64,000 nucleotides of DNA from Corylus avellana (Eukaryota > Streptophyta > Magnoliopsida > Fagales > Betulaceae): assembly GCF_901000735.1 (NCBI RefSeq), contig NC_081544.1, positions 33,493,235 through 33,557,234 on the forward strand, read 5' to 3'. Each line of letters begins with the position of its first letter. Position 1 is the stretch's first letter. Below, in pieces: positions 24,301 to 37,559 of the stretch. A model generated the notes under the pieces. The model was not told the origin of the DNA. It saw only the letters and a list, made by a program, of their open reading frames with translations, and ran no database searches. The position numbers and the translations under genes are program-made.

Positions 24301-27300
24301 GGGGGAATAAAGACCGCGAGAGTTTACAAAGAGTTTATGGAATATCTTATCCTGATAAAAAACGTCTTCAGGTGGATTTCTTTTTTCAGCCCCCTAATAA
24401 AATGTTTATTTTTTTCCCATTGTCCTGTGAGTCATATAAGCTGGCTTTGGCTAGGCTGCTGAGTGTGTTTTTGTCTTTTGCTTTTGTTCAATTTGAAATT
24501 GTATGATATGTTAAAGGCCTTTCAGTTTTCAAGTTGAAGGTATTCAAGAAATGATGTTCACAGTTTGGATGTCTAACATTTTATATCTATTATGTTGTCA
24601 ATTTAATATGAAAGCTTCTATTTGTACGTGCTTTTGTTTGATAGTATTACCATCACTTGGTGGCCCCTGGAGTGTATGCAGGCAAGCAGATGTACCTTCA
24701 CATATGCAAAGGATTAAAAGTTCCTTATAGACACCCCTGCATTAGATGATCGCATCATGTACATTGTGCACATGTTTGAGAAGTCAATGTAATCAAGAAA
24801 TAGGAATTCCTTTGTTGCACCATGTTGGATATATGAAAAAAGTGAATACTTTACTGAACCAACAAAGATTTGCATGCATGGTAAAAAAAGTTCCTCTTTT
24901 TCTTTAAACTGAAACTCCATTGTTTATGCTACCCCCTCTTTTTTTTTTCTTTTTTTTTAAATTCTCCAAGATTGACTTTGATGGCTCAAATATCTCAGGC
25001 GAGAATTTTTCTTTGAAAAGCTCCACACCCCCTCCCCCGTGGATAATTAATAAAGGTAATTAAAAGCCAAAAAAAAACCTTTTTTTTTTTTTTTTAATGA
25101 AAAAAATCTAGAGCTGTTTGCTCATGAAAATGAGTGGTTGGCTAGGTTTCCGGTAGTATGGGATGTGTTATCAAGCTATGTGGACTGAAACCTGATGAAC
25201 TAAACAAAATTCAATTGCATCTGGTGATACACCTCATTTGGCATAGTATTGTGTGAAGGAATATTGTGAAGCGTGGAGACTTCCACATCTTTCTTAAAAT
25301 AAAGTAGCCTGTTTTTAAATCAATATACTGTTCTATGCTACCATGGATAATAAGTCAGAAGGCTAGTAGGGTAATTAATATATTTAGGATGAGTTTTTGT
25401 ATCAAGATGGTAGAAGTGGCATTAACGAGATATGATGTGCTTATTGTTCCGAATAATGCAAGTTTTTTTTCTAAACATTAATCTTCTGTGCAGGAATACA
25501 TCAACCATCTGGAAGAAGCAAAGAAATATGACCATAGATTGGTGGGTACAAAACAAGAGCTTTTCTTTTGTCACCCACTAAGGTACACTACGGCTTACTA
25601 TTCTTAGTTTTGTGTTTCGTGGTCATGATTGCTCATGATAATCTTTTGTGAATGTCAGTCCAGGGAGTTGGTTCTTCCTTCCGCATGGGGCTAGGATATA
25701 CAACAAATTAATGGACTTTATACGTAGTCAATATAGGGAGCGAGGTTACCAAGAGGTTGATAGTCAATGATTAGGGTGTTGTGTTGTCATGATATTTAAG
25801 AATTGTAAATGTGCACCTAACTTACTTGACTTTGGCAGGTTTTGTCGCCAAATATGTACAATATGCAACTTTGGGAAACATCTGGTCACGCTGCAAATTA
25901 CAAGGAGAATATGTTTGTATTTGAGGTGTGGTTTGTATTATGTTGTGCAGCAATAGTTTTGATAATAAAACCTTCATATCTCTGTTTTATTATGAAGGAA
26001 ACCAAGTATGGAGGATCAAGAATAGGGAAGCAAAAACTAGTGGGCTCAATTGAATATTAAGGATTTATGCAGGCACAATGCACAATGATGATGAATAGCA
26101 ATTTGGTTATGAATATTTATATATGCACACACACTCACCCACATATATAAAGTAGTCTGGCCACCTAAAGTTGTCTGAACCAATAACATTTTTGAGAAGT
26201 ATTTTGGCTATAGTGATAAACATATGTTCTTGTCAAGTAGTATCGTCTTTTGAAAGAGCGGATATATGTGGTGACATTGGAACTAAAAGATGTGACATTG
26301 ATATTGAAAATATCATACATCGTATTTGTTGGAGTTGATTGAAAATTTACTAATTGGAAAGAGTATGAACGATTGTTTTCATAAGACACGGTTGTGTTCA
26401 CAATTTTTTTCTTATTTAACACATTCTGGTAGAGTGCTTGATTGAGAAAGGATATTATAGGTGATCATATCCCGTGTTCTTTGACATCATGATATTTTGT
26501 TACTCTCACAGGTAGAAAAACAAGAGTTTGGACTGAAACCAATGAATTGCCCTGGGCACTGTTTAATGTTTCAACATAGAGTTCGTTCATATAGAGGTGA
26601 GTTCATTGGCACAGATATTATTCTCTAGAATAGCATCTTATATTTATTTTTGCACTTGGACACTTTGTCTAAAACAGAGTACCATCCCATTATAGATTCT
26701 GTTGAGCTTCGAGTTTAAATTTTGTCATTGAAACAGTCATGGCCAATGACATATAATTCGGTCATCTTGAGTTGTAGAAAGACTAAGTACGAGTATATCA
26801 GTACTTGAGAATATTGCTGATCACTCTATAAACTTTAAACAAGTTCAATTTTGTTATGTGTGGTGTACTATATATGCATGATGAGTTTAGTCGTAAAGAC
26901 TGATTTTAGAACCAGCTTACCTTAAGGTGAGCCTTAAAGCTACTAGAATTATGAATCTATGATCCTTCTGTTTTATGTCATGTTACTATGTATTGTGAAT
27001 CTATGATCCTTCTGTTTTATGTCATGTTACTATGTGTGAAGGGATTATGGTACTGTATGTGGTTGGTACTTAAGTTTCTTGCATATGATTAGCCTTATGA
27101 ATTTTGGTTGGTAATGAGATTTCTTTAACATAAATTACATTATATTATTATTTTTTTAAGTATATAGCCTCTGAAAAAGCATGGGTACCAGTTGTTCCTT
27201 GAAAATATTATCTTATTTTCTTCTCTTTATAAGCCCCATCCATTTGGCAGTGACATCTTCTTTGCACATTAATCATCCTGAGTGTTTTTGATTTGTTTTG

Positions 27301-30300
27301 CAGAACTTCCTCTTCGACTTGCCGATTTTGGAGTTTTGCACCGCAATGAAGCAAGTGGTGCACTCACTGGATTGACTCGTGTCAGGAGATTTCAGCAGGT
27401 ACCATCTTAGATGTGGTTGTTACTAATAATTGTATTTTTGGTTATAAATACATAAGGACTGGTTGGGCTTTTTGTACCATCTCTCTTGTTCTTTTTAATT
27501 TTTGTTAACTAGGGTTCCCATGCCAAACATATAACTTTTTTCTTCTATGGGCTTGAAGTGACATAGCCCAACCAGAACTTAACGTTTAGTGGACATAGTC
27601 AATTACTCTAGTGGAATCTTTTTTATTAGTAATTTATATTTTTGATCACTGCTTGAGTTGACTGGTAAAAGTTACCTTCTCTTTACAAATTTTAGTTCAA
27701 TCTTGGTACAGGATGATGCTCATATCTTCTGCAGGGAGTCCCAGGTGACTTGAATTTAATTGACTTTGGTAGACCTGTCAAATCTCTTTTTGCCGCCTAT
27801 GCCTGTTATTTTAATGTGCTTCATTTCACAGATAAAAGATGAAGTACGCGGTGTCTTAGAATTCATCACATATGTGTATAATATATTTGGATTCACTTTT
27901 GACTTGAAGCTATCAACGGTATGTTCTTTGCTTCTTAATTCTGCTTAAGATATTGAACCTATTGATTGACAATGCTATGAACTAGAATTTAATTTGCTGC
28001 TGCTAATAACCACTTGATTAGCAGCTTGGTCTCTTATTAGTTGTGGTTTGAATTGCAGTACCGATTTTTATAACATAAACTTGTGAAGTTACAAGATCCT
28101 ATGTAGTTTCTGTTGTGGTTTTCAAAATGGAAGTTGGAGTTGCTTGTCCGGGATCAGCGTCACACGATGCTTCTGCATGCTTGGCTAGCCATCACAGCTA
28201 GTGGGATTGTGGTTCGTTTGGTGATGCTGTAGGCTAGTTTATGTTATGGCATGTGAGTGGTGGTGGGGTTGTATGCTTGGCAGGATCTGTGCTTGTGCAT
28301 TGAACTGTTGGGTGTGCTTCCCCTCATTGTTGCTCCAAGCATGGTCCACACCTTGGGCGGTTTGGGGTTTCTTGTGTTGCGTACCTGTTTCAATGTAATT
28401 CATCCCTTTTGTTGACCCTTTTCTTTGCCAGCCTCCATTGGGTGCTGACAAGACCTTAAAAACTTGTCCGTGTCCTAACATGCAGGCCATGTCTTGTCGC
28501 GTGGTTGTCATGGACCATGTGGGCATTTTTGTGCTTGTTAATTAATCTTTTCTCAATAACCAAGTTCCTGGTGGATGCAACGATCTTATTGATTTTGCAA
28601 AGCTTATAATATTAAAAATGATTTATTACTAATTAAAGAGAACAATTTTCTTTACATGATCAAAATTACTCTCATAAACTTGTAAATCAACACAAATTTA
28701 TTTAAAGCAGAAGCATAATATTGCTTGTTGAGTTACAGCTAATTTCTTCCACACATGGAGACTTAAAAATTTAAAGGGCATTATTTTAGGAGGAGCTTTA
28801 TACTATTTACTACTTGCACTGAATTATTAAGGAACTAGATGGAGATTGTGTATCAAGGATGGTTCTTGTGTTTCTGTGGAGCAGCGCCATTAATTTGACC
28901 TTTTTGTTGAATACCTCTTCTCCATTTGTTATTTTTAAAAGTTTCTATGCCCATGATTTTTTTTTTCAATTGATCATTACAAGTTCTTGGTTTCACCTGT
29001 AAAGTTGGATATGTATTGTTCATTGGTGTGGAATACAGCATCTCTTGGTTTAATTGTATATGATGCTTTATGTGTTGGGTGTTGGATATGGCATCTGTGT
29101 ACTTTGTTCCATATACTCCTTCAACACTCTTTTCCTACGAGTGTGCATGTGTGTGTGTATAGTGAAGTTTTGACATTTTATATCATGTTACACAATATCT
29201 CTATCTGTATTGATATTGTAGAGGCCTGAGAAATACTTAGGCGAGTTGGCTACGTGGGAGAAAGCCGAGGCTGCTCTTGCAGAAGCATTGGACGAGTCTG
29301 GGAAGCCCTGGCAGGTAATAATCCTCCTTAGCTTTAACTGCAGCTAAACATGTAGCGGCTCTTATTTTTTATGCTTTCAATAGACTACACGAGTCTGGCA
29401 TTGAAGAAATATATACAATTCTCATTCTGCTTGAGCCAGGCTTTAGCTTCTGTTTGTGTTTGTGTTTGAAAAAGCTTTGCCCCAAAATGGATTTGAAACT
29501 TTTGGTCATGCTTGAGTCAGCCCTAAGTAAAAGAATGTGTAGCTGGAAAATGTTGATCAATTTTATGTTTTTAACATTCCTCTAACCTTTTTAATAAAAG
29601 TTATGATGCGATACTGTGACAATCAAAATTCTAAAAAAAGTGTAGTGATTTCAGAGGGTCCTCTATCAATTGGACTGCTTGAACCTATTGGGTTTGATCC
29701 ATTAGAGAAAAGGGGGCTATTAGAGTTATTTTAATTTTCCCATTGTATATTGCCTTCTCTGTTTAAGAATAGAAGATAAAAACTTCCATGTTTGGTAGAA
29801 TATCTAATCTGTTACTAGTAGATGTTGGTTATATTAAGTTGATCCTTGTTTTGAGCAGTATTCTATGCATCTCCCTGTTCTCTCAATCAATGCTTATGAT
29901 GTACAGATAAATGAAGGGGATGGTGCATTTTATGGACCAAAGATAGATATCAGTGTATCTGATGCATTAAATAGGAAATTCCAGTGTGCAACATTACAGG
30001 TTTGCAGTGTTCACTTTTATATGGGTTATGCCTTTCTGCTACTATGTTGGAATGCCGAATTAGCACTTAATAGATCAATGCTTGTGGTTGCAGCTTGATT
30101 TCCAGCTTCCTGCTCGTTTTGAATTATATTACTCAGCAGAGGATGAAGCAAAGAGGGAGACACCTGTTATGATACACAGAGCCATTCTAGGGTCTGTTGA
30201 GCGAATGTTTGCTATTCTGTTGGAGCACTATAAAGGGAAATGGCCCTTCTGGCTTAGTCCACGCCAAGCAATTGTTTGCCCAGTGTCGGAGAAATCTCAG

Positions 30301-31102
30301 CCATATGCACTAATGGTAGTTTTGCTGTGTGCTTTTCAGCAGTCATTATTTTTGTCTTGTGCTTAAATATACAGCTGCAAGCTATCCGAGTTGTGCGTAG
30401 TAGTTGGTAGTTCAAGCTCGACTTGTAATCTTAGGTTGATATTTTATGGATTTGAATGGGCTTATCTCATGTCAAACTTGAGTTGCTCGAACTTCAAGGT
30501 TAAAGGTCCAGTTGAGTCAAGCAGTACATTGCTTGAGAATTGGCTCATATATAATAAAGACAAGCAGTACGTTGCTGGATTATATGGATTAGTGAATATC
30601 TAGGCTTTGTTTTCTGTTTTTTGGAGATCTTTAAATAGGCATTTGTTATAGATTTCCTAGGTCTTTTAGCAGTGTTGTTGATTATTTATTGCTTATTAGT
30701 GTACCGTGATGCATCCACACGCCATAGGGGAATAACTGTCAGAAACACTTGCTACTTCAATAGTTGGGGCAGTAATGATTGACCATTTATAGTTGTGACC
30801 TGTTCACATGCTCTAGTAAGATATGCTCTTATGTATAAACTAATTGAGGCTCTTTTCTTTTTTCTCAATGCTTTTTTTTTTTTTTTGCATTCTTGTAGGT
30901 GCAAGATCAGATATTTAAAGCTGGTTATTATGTTGACGTGGATACTACTGATAGAAAGATCCAGAAAAAGGTGCATTCATAATTCCTATCTTGCATGTTT
31001 TATTTATTGTATATATCCAATAACTGATTTGCTTGTAATGGTGTTTGCGTAGTTATAAAGGAGATATAAGATGCCCCATGCTCAAATTATTCTGGTGCAT
31101 CG

Positions 31103-31139
<37 letters not shown>

Positions 31140-32248
31140 AAAAAAAGAGAGATAATATCCATTTTTAACTCCCTCTCTTTCCCTCTTCGTAGATTCTCTA
31201 TTGTGGTTTTGAGTCCCCTGCCCCCTCTCCTCCCCTCCCCTCCCGTTCATAATTTGCTTCTACTTTGGAATGATGGTAAAAGTAAGAATCATTTACTGAT
31301 AGTTTTAGCTTCCTGCAGGTGAGGGAAGCCCAGTTGGCGCAGTACAACTATATATTGGTTGTTGGGGAGGAAGAAGCCAAAACTGGAGAGGTTCTACCTA
31401 TACGCTAATTTTATAAAATTCTTGTTTGTTCATGTGCTCAATAGACAGTTGATTATAAAAGGTTTGGCTATGAAAATTAGGTCCATGTACCATGTTGGTG
31501 CATGCATATGCGTGGATGGAAACCAGCTTCTCATGTGAATTGTCCCTCAAGTGTTGTCTGTTTGGGTTTTAAGACTTGTTAACGTAATAAATGCTGTGAA
31601 TATGAAGTGTCTGTCATATATGATCTTCCAAAGTTTTTTGAAAGCTGACCTTAATGTGTTCCAAATAAATCGATATGTAAAGTACTTCTCACCTAAATTG
31701 GCATGCCAATGATGACTTGTATGCTGATATGGATATGTTTTGATGAACTTGAAAGAAAAAAGTTACGTTTGAAAGCATTCAAGAATTTTATATTAATTTT
31801 GATTAATACAAGTAGAGCAAAAGGAAGTTGTCAGAATTCTATTATGTGAGCACCTTGTTTATGTGATAGAGATTGATTTAATTTTCAACTCAAAGACAAG
31901 ATATGCAAAACGAAATGGGGATGAGTTCTCACTTTGTAGAGAACTGTTGTTTTGTTATGTTGTTGTTGTTTTTTTTTTTTTTTTTTCTAGGTCTGCAAAT
32001 GCATAGGCTACTATGCCCAATAGGTAGCTCAAATTTTACCAATACTGACATGGGTTACTAACATGCTCTCTCTCTCTCTCTCTCTCAATCTATTTTTATT
32101 GATGATGCTTTCCACGGGTTGAAATTTAATCCTCGAGTGCTTATTGTTCCAGGTGAGTGTACGAGTGAGAGACTTGGCAGATCATTCAGTACAGAGCATT
32201 GAGAGCCTACTGAAGCTTTTTGAGGAAGAAATTGCAGCATTCCACTAG
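21319..32248 (+). CDS. Threonyl-tRNA synthetase, dual-targeted cytosol/mitochondrion type, complete
   Basis: Twenty exons: 21319-21578, 21667-21904, 22024-22083, 23159-23248, 23863-23937, 24059-24187, 24282-24371, 25494-25582, 25659-25755, 25839-25925, 26512-26596, 27304-27398, 27712-27744, 27832-27918, 29222-29314, 29907-29999, 30094-30315, 30899-30970, 31319-31390, 32153-32248. They join to 720 codons in one frame, the usual plant length. It charges tRNA-Thr with threonine. Domains: Arg/Ser-rich presequence 1-44; TGS about 88-155; editing domain with HSSAH (158-162) and CRGPH (266-270); catalytic core with MNCPGH (Cys418), QQDDAHIF (His469) and VMIHRA (His595), the expected zinc ligands; C-terminal anticodon-binding domain from about 640. 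Met45 (ATG 21451), which begins [10 protein letters not shown], would start a cytosolic form. All catalytic motifs are intact. Donor GTTCTA after exon 19 is a weak but GT site. Confidence 0.95.
26952..27035 (+). repeat. Tandem duplication of about 44 bp in a ThrRS intron
   Basis: A 40-base unit (TGAATCTATGATCCTTCTG and on) at 26952-26991 is repeated without change at 26996-27035. It lies inside intron 11 and does not touch splice sites. It is probably recent. Confidence 0.85.
28130..28560. other. GC-richer insertion-like block in ThrRS intron 14
   Basis: This part of the 1.3-kb intron between exons 14 and 15 is visibly richer in G and C than the rest and shares the CA/TG-rich style (CATGGTCC, GCATGC) of the block at 8315-9240. 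It is probably an old retroelement fragment. No ends or coding motif can be defined. Confidence 0.35.
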
Positions 32249-34028
32249 GCTTTTGTTTACTTGTGATATTAACAGTTACATTTCACTCATTCTTATCAGA
32301 ACAATACCGGTGCCCTTGTGCTTTGATTTACATCCTGTTGATTAGTATCATTCTTCCTTTGGGCTTTTGTCTCTCCGTTAAAAGGACTGGAGTTTATTTA
32401 ATTCTTGATTTTCTATTATTTATTCCCAAAAAAGAAGAAAAGATGGTGTCCTTCTCTGTTTAATGTCTGTGTTCTAATTGTTTCTCGTGTCTTGGTAGCT
32501 GTGCTAACAATTTGTCCAGCTCTTTTTTCTTCTTTCTAAGGCAAGCTAGCCGACAATAACAACATTCTCAAAGCAGAGGAGTTATGCAGCGAAGGCAATG
32601 TCGCATCCGTTTATCGCAGTGGATGTCACATACTGTGAATAGTTGTGGTGTATATTCGCTTCATACGAGTGGAGAGAAGTTGTGTAAGTTGATTCTAGAA
32701 ATTGGAGTCATCGCCCCAAGTGTGGAGATGCCATGAGTTGAGGCCCTATTGATATCCAAAGAATTTCATGTTTTGCTTTACTGGATAATATTCAAACCCA
32801 AATCTACCTCAATCTTTACCCAAGTCAAGCTTGCATAAAACGCATGTCATTCCATCAGCTATTTTTCATTCAAAAAGATTTTTCAAGACTGCACTCGTAA
32901 AGGTCACGTAGAGTAAAACTAGAACATGCCCTACTCTTCTTTTTCCCCAAATTGGCTTTATGGGATATTTTACCTACTTTTTATTTCTCCGTAATAATTA
33001 AAGTAATGCTATATTACTATGCTCGAGCGGCGGCATTCCCAGTTCCCCATTGAATATATATGTTTTTTAGGAGCCGTTTGGTTTGCGGAATAGGCCATTG
33101 GAATAGAATGGCTATTACTATGAAATAATCATTCTTTTGTTTGGTAGAGGTTTATTTCTAGGAATAGTTATTCTCATAGGAATAATTAATGTCATACACA
33201 CAAGAATAACTATTTCTCTAAAAAATGAGTGGAATAGCTATTCTTTAAGGAATGAAATAGTTTTTCAAAAAAACCCCTTATTATTTTTTATTTTATTTTA
33301 ACCCTAATTTTTTTTATTATTAAAAAAAAGGGAAAACCTAGAATTTAAGGGGTGGCGGGCCACTCACTGGCTGGACCTAGTGATGGTCACACCACCTCCA
33401 AAACACCTTGAAGTGGACCCCCGAGGGTGACGCGACCACCCCCGGTGGATTTGGGGGTGGCCAAGGCCTCCCCCACAGCGTTTAGGGGGTGGCCAGGCCA
33501 CCCTCTATGAGCCTCGGCCACCCCCAGGTCATGCCAGGGGTGGTCAGTCACTCCAATTTGGTTGCTGGCCACTCCAGCAATTCCAGGTTCCCCCCTCCTT
33601 TTTTTTTTATTTTAAGAAGAGTGAGGTTTTTGGTAATTTTGGTTTAACTCCAATTACAATACATATGTTGTTATTAAACTAAGGACTATGAATAATTATT
33701 CTATTCCACTTTCCTCTATTTCTGGTAATAACTATTATGTTTTTTAACAGAGTACTCAATTTGCGAACAAAACGAGGCCTTGGTGTTAATTTGCACATTG
33801 AACCTACATAAAGGGTTTGCTAGTTAATGAAATTTATGCAGCATGAACATGTAAGAACGTGTGTCCATTAATGAGAATTGGACAATTCTCTTTGGGCGAG
33901 CTAAAAAGGATAATGTCATAATGATAGTTTCCGATCGACTCTACCTTCACTCCTTCAGGGTAAGACACGTACTAGTGCACTAGTTATAAAGTAGGTTACC
34001 ATGTACAAGGAATCAGTAATAACTAATA
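32249..34028. other. ThrRS 3' flank and AT-rich spacer
   Basis: The first few hundred bases after the ThrRS stop must include its 3' untranslated region, but no poly(A) site can be fixed from sequence alone. The rest contains the GC-cored transposon described separately and no supported gene. Confidence 0.5.
33069..33780. mobile_element. Non-autonomous DNA transposon with GC-rich core, Harbinger-like ends
   Basis: The left end GGAGCCGTTTGGTTTGCG pairs with a right end that reads on the reverse strand AGGCCTCGTTTTGTTCGC. Inside each end are matching GAATAGNNATT-type blocks. The middle, about 33345-33590, is a strongly GC-rich run of GGGTGGCC and its complement, facing both ways. No transposase is present. 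A possible target duplication is TTA/TTG, so class assignment is tentative. Confidence 0.55.
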
Positions 34029-34322
34029 GGGTTAAATACTAAATAACTCTTAGGGGTTTCACTTAATTTTTTTTTTCCTAGGGTTTATTTTCTATCATAG
34101 GAGGTCCTTCTGATTTTAATAAAAGACCAAATTCATTCTCCCGTCCATTGATCGTTAGTTGATCTAACGGAACTTCACGTGGACCAATTAGAAGCTGTCA
34201 TTTGGCATAAGTGGCCAAGTCATTAATTATCAAAACCAGAAGGACCTTCTGTGATAAAAAGTAAATCCTAAGGAGAAAAAAAAATTAAGTGAAACTCCAG
34301 GGGATTATTTAGTATTTAACCC
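34029..34322. mobile_element. Mutator-like MITE with perfect 9-bp target duplication
   Basis: Terminal inverted repeats over 100 bp long begin GGGTTAAATACTAAATAA and end TTATTTAGTATTTAACCC. TAACTAATA occurs directly outside both ends, at 34020-34028 and 34323-34331. The middle has a second inverted pair around AAAACCAGAAGGACC. The length of 294 bp, long inverted ends and 9-bp duplication mark a non-autonomous Mutator-like element. Confidence 0.85.
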
Positions 34323-34497
34323 TAACTAATAATTCTTCAATGATGATAATCTTGTGCCAGACTATAGCCTAATAATATCCAATTTTTTTTTTTTTTAAGC
34401 TTCACAAATTTGCAATTACTTTGGTTAGTGTTTGGTTTTGGTTTTAGTTTAGCAATTTTAAAACGTATAATTTAAGAAAAAGCTAATTTTAAAATAT

Positions 34498-34564
34498 CTC
34501 AGCCAGTTGGTAGAGCATTGGGCTTTTAACCTAATGGTCACAAGTTCAAATCCTGCTATACCCA
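34498..34564 (+). pseudogene. Mitochondrial-type tRNA-Lys(UUU) remnant in nuclear DNA
   Basis: CTCAGCCAGTTGGTAGAGC (D arm), an anticodon arm with loop CTTTTAA and anticodon TTT at 34525-34527, TTCAAATCC (T arm) and a final TGCTATACCCA are all present, close to plant mitochondrial trnK. The 5' half of the acceptor stem is missing: the expected GGGTATA start is replaced by unrelated AAAATAT. It is therefore a truncated copy carried by an organelle-DNA insertion and is unlikely to be functional. Confidence 0.75.
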
Positions 34565-34964
34565 AACCTACCTTACACTATACTATTAGTAAGGATGCGT
34601 AGTAGCGTTCAAAGATCACTCTTTGGCCTTTAGACTCGCTTCAGCGACTTCGCCCTTTAAGTGACAAGGGGGGTTGAGGTAAGGAGTAGTATAAGAATGG
34701 CTCGGTCATCAATAGGCCTCTCCTTATTCATTCTATAGGGTGGGGCTGCAGACCAACAATTCAGCAAAAGGGCTTAAAAGCTCCTTTATCAAACCTTCCC
34801 CTTTCTCTAAGAATAGGGTAAGCATCAAAACCCAGCAAATCCAACCTATACCAAGAGCTCTTTTCAGCCCCTACTCCTAGCAAGTGAAAGTTGCTGGCGG
34901 GCCCTGTCAATCGGCTTGCCAATCAATTGACCCGCTTTCTTGAGTCAACAGAGGAACTACCCCT

Positions 34965-35317
34965 ATTCCGACTTTTATTTCGTGACCGGAACAGGGGGAT
35001 ACACGTTACATCACGATTTTGAATCAGAAGAGAGATTTCAAGAAATGGCGGATAGATTCACTCTATCAATAATCGAGCCAGATCTGGCGTATTATAAGGG
35101 ATTTTTCTATTGATTCCTGCAGATTGGATCAAAAACAATTCTTGAATGAGGTATTCAACTCCAAGGATGAATTGAAAAAGAAAGATTTATTGGTTCTACC
35201 TCCTATTTTTTATGAAGAGAATGAATTCTTTTATCAAAGGATCAGAAAAAAATGGGTCTGGACCTCCTGCAGGAATGATTTGGAAGATCCAAAACCCAAA
35301 ATAGTGGTATTTGGCTG
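34965..35317 (+). pseudogene. ycf2: Plastid ycf2 fragment (broken)
   Basis: Two frames carry Ycf2 text: [18 protein letters not shown] before about 35105, then, after a frameshift, [36 protein letters not shown] and [13 protein letters not shown]. Ycf2 is the very large AAA-type protein of the plastid inner-envelope import motor. Only about 115 of its roughly 2,000 residues are present, with a frameshift near 35105-35110, so this is a dead copy. It is joined directly to a reverse-oriented Copia fragment at about 35317. Confidence 0.85.
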
Positions 35318-35545
35318 CGCACATCAACAAGAGTGCAGGAGAATGCGCGCAATCTCGAGAGCAGTACCAACAAGGCAGCCTTAGGATGAGAAATATGAAA
35401 GTCTTTGAGCAATGAAAAAAGCCATATTAACTCACAACAAGTGGAAGCGATTGCTCTATATTCTTCCTCAGCAAAGATCTTGAAACCGTTTGTTACTTCT
35501 TCGACTTCCAAGAAATCAGAGAATCACCAATGAAAATACAAAAAG
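35318..35545 (-). mobile_element. Copia retrotransposon fragment (RNase H end), degenerate
   Basis: The minus strand reads SLISWKSKK, then after a stop QTVSRS, then in a shifted frame AEEEYRAIASTCCELIWL and [10 protein letters not shown]. These match the RNase H region of Ty1/Copia polyproteins (consensus SRSSAEAEYRA...CE). A stop and at least one frameshift break it. It may have arrived with the organelle insertion, since plant mitochondria also carry Copia pieces. Confidence 0.75.
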
Positions 35546-35931
35546 CAAAGCAAGAGTTGCTGATGTGTGCAGCCAACTCAAGTTTGAGTTTGAGTTGGCT
35601 GAGAAAATACAACTAATAAAAATAAAATTATTAAAAACTCAATTAACCGTTTAGTAAATCCATAAAATAGTAAATCCTCCCGTTCCTCTCTCTCTCACGC
35701 ACGCTTGCAGCCGCACATATATAGGCAGACATAAAAACAAACAAGGCAATGCTCGTATACAAAGAAGGGGAGGATTCTTAGGAAAGCTAAGCTTAGGGTA
35801 GTAGTAGTAGTAGAAAAAGATACACCCATATGAAGAAGACAATTAATGCTGATCCAAACTAATTAAGGTTTGCTAACAACGTTAGAAATCAATCTACTAA
35901 AATCAAGTAGCTAGCTAGTAACACCTAATAA

Positions 35932-37494
35932 TCATTCTTGGTTCGGATGGAAATGATGTTGATGATGATGACGATACGCCGACATGGAAGTGCTGCTCTC
36001 ACCCACATCGAGCACAGGCCTATATACCTCCTGATGATCATCAGTTTCCTCCTTGGCAACTTTCTCCATTCCCATAAATTCCAATGCCCTCTGCGACGAC
36101 ATAAACTGTGATTGTGGTGGCGTAGTGGGCGGCACAACAGAGGGAAGCTTTGAGAGAAGAGCTTCAAGGCTGCTCATGGAAGGCGTGACTCTCAGAGGTT
36201 GGTTGTATTGCTCATAGAATTCAGGTGGGGCGCCGGGTGCAAGGGTGCCTTGGAAATGCCACGCGTCTGGGCTACACGGGTATGCGGAGGAGGATGGGTG
36301 GGGTAAAAGCACGCCTGGGATGCTTTCAATGTAGCTGAATTTCTTTCTTAGTAGAACCACGTAGCTCAGGTCTTCAATCACCTTGTGAATGCTTCCTAAC
36401 TGAACAACACCTTCTCTAACTGCAATCAGGGCTATGGTCTGCAAGATTATTTGAATCAAACCCCAAGAGAGTAGGTGTAGGTCAACCTTAAAATTTCATG
36501 TCTGTTTGGTTTTAAAATGCACTAGTACCTTTATACCAGACTGGAACTGAGCTTCCCATGTCCTAGGGTGCTGTAAAAAACACAGGAAAATAGAACAAAC
36601 ATATATGGTTGGAAAAGACTGATTTTACTGGATCGAAGTAAAAACGTAAACATGAAACTACAAACTTAAGTAACACGGTTGTCTCCTGTTGTAACAAGTA
36701 CTTGTCCTCGTGTCTCAAGGATTAGTACCCTTTGAGTCCAAATAATTTTTTAGAGTCACGCTCCCCGGCAAAGGTCCAAACTTTATCCGAATCATGTGGA
36801 GGAGGCGTTTTGCATGATGTCCCGAGAATCTAGCTAGTTCCGGTTATAAAAAAGAAAAAAGAAAAAAGCTTACTGAATCCGCGGAGTTGTGCCATGCTGA
36901 CAAGAAGTTGATTTCTTGGTCATTTGGTTCTTTGTATATCCACTTATGACTATGATCTGCAGCCACTTTTCCTATCAAACTGTTCCATGGGACAAAATCA
37001 ACTTGCATTTTTTTTTTTTTTTTTTTTTTAAATGGTGTTTAGGGCTACTTGAATATTCCAACTGTAAAAGAAAATGAGAAATATATATAGTTGTTACCCT
37101 TCTCCATAGTTGTAGATCTCATGGGACATCTTGAAAAAGAGCTCTGGTTGCAGTCCTTGGTAGTGTTGGAACTCACAGTTGCCGTAGACTGAAGAAGAGG
37201 CAGCAGGTGGACAATCCCCCGAATTTATCTCAGCTGCTGATGACGCAGCGAAGTTGCAGAAACCGTCTTCCCAGACCAATATCCTGACAGGTTAGCATAT
37301 TATATATATTGATACCCAAGATTCAATATTCAAACACACTTTTTGCTTGGAAGCTAATTAAGGAAAAATACCAGTTTCTCCTGTTTCCTCTTGACCTGTC
37401 ATATGCTCCTTGACCATCCCATCTGTTGTAAAAAACATATCAAATCATTAACGGATGCATATATATACAATATGGGGGTGATTGCATGTTTGCA

Positions 37495-37559
<65 letters not shown>

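Larger units (their letters stand above)
34498..35317 (+). other. Nuclear insertion of mitochondrial DNA (NUMT) with plastid-derived segment
   Basis: The block begins in a mitochondrial tRNA-Lys, continues through non-coding DNA of even base composition typical of plant mitochondria, and ends in plastid ycf2 sequence. Plastid DNA inside mitochondrial genomes is common in plants, so the simplest reading is plastid to mitochondrion to nucleus. Two separate nuclear insertions side by side is the alternative. Confidence 0.6.

Noticed and set aside
34498..34564. Functional nuclear tRNA gene
   Set aside because: The 5' acceptor strand is missing and the sequence follows the mitochondrial tRNA-Lys, so it is a transferred remnant.
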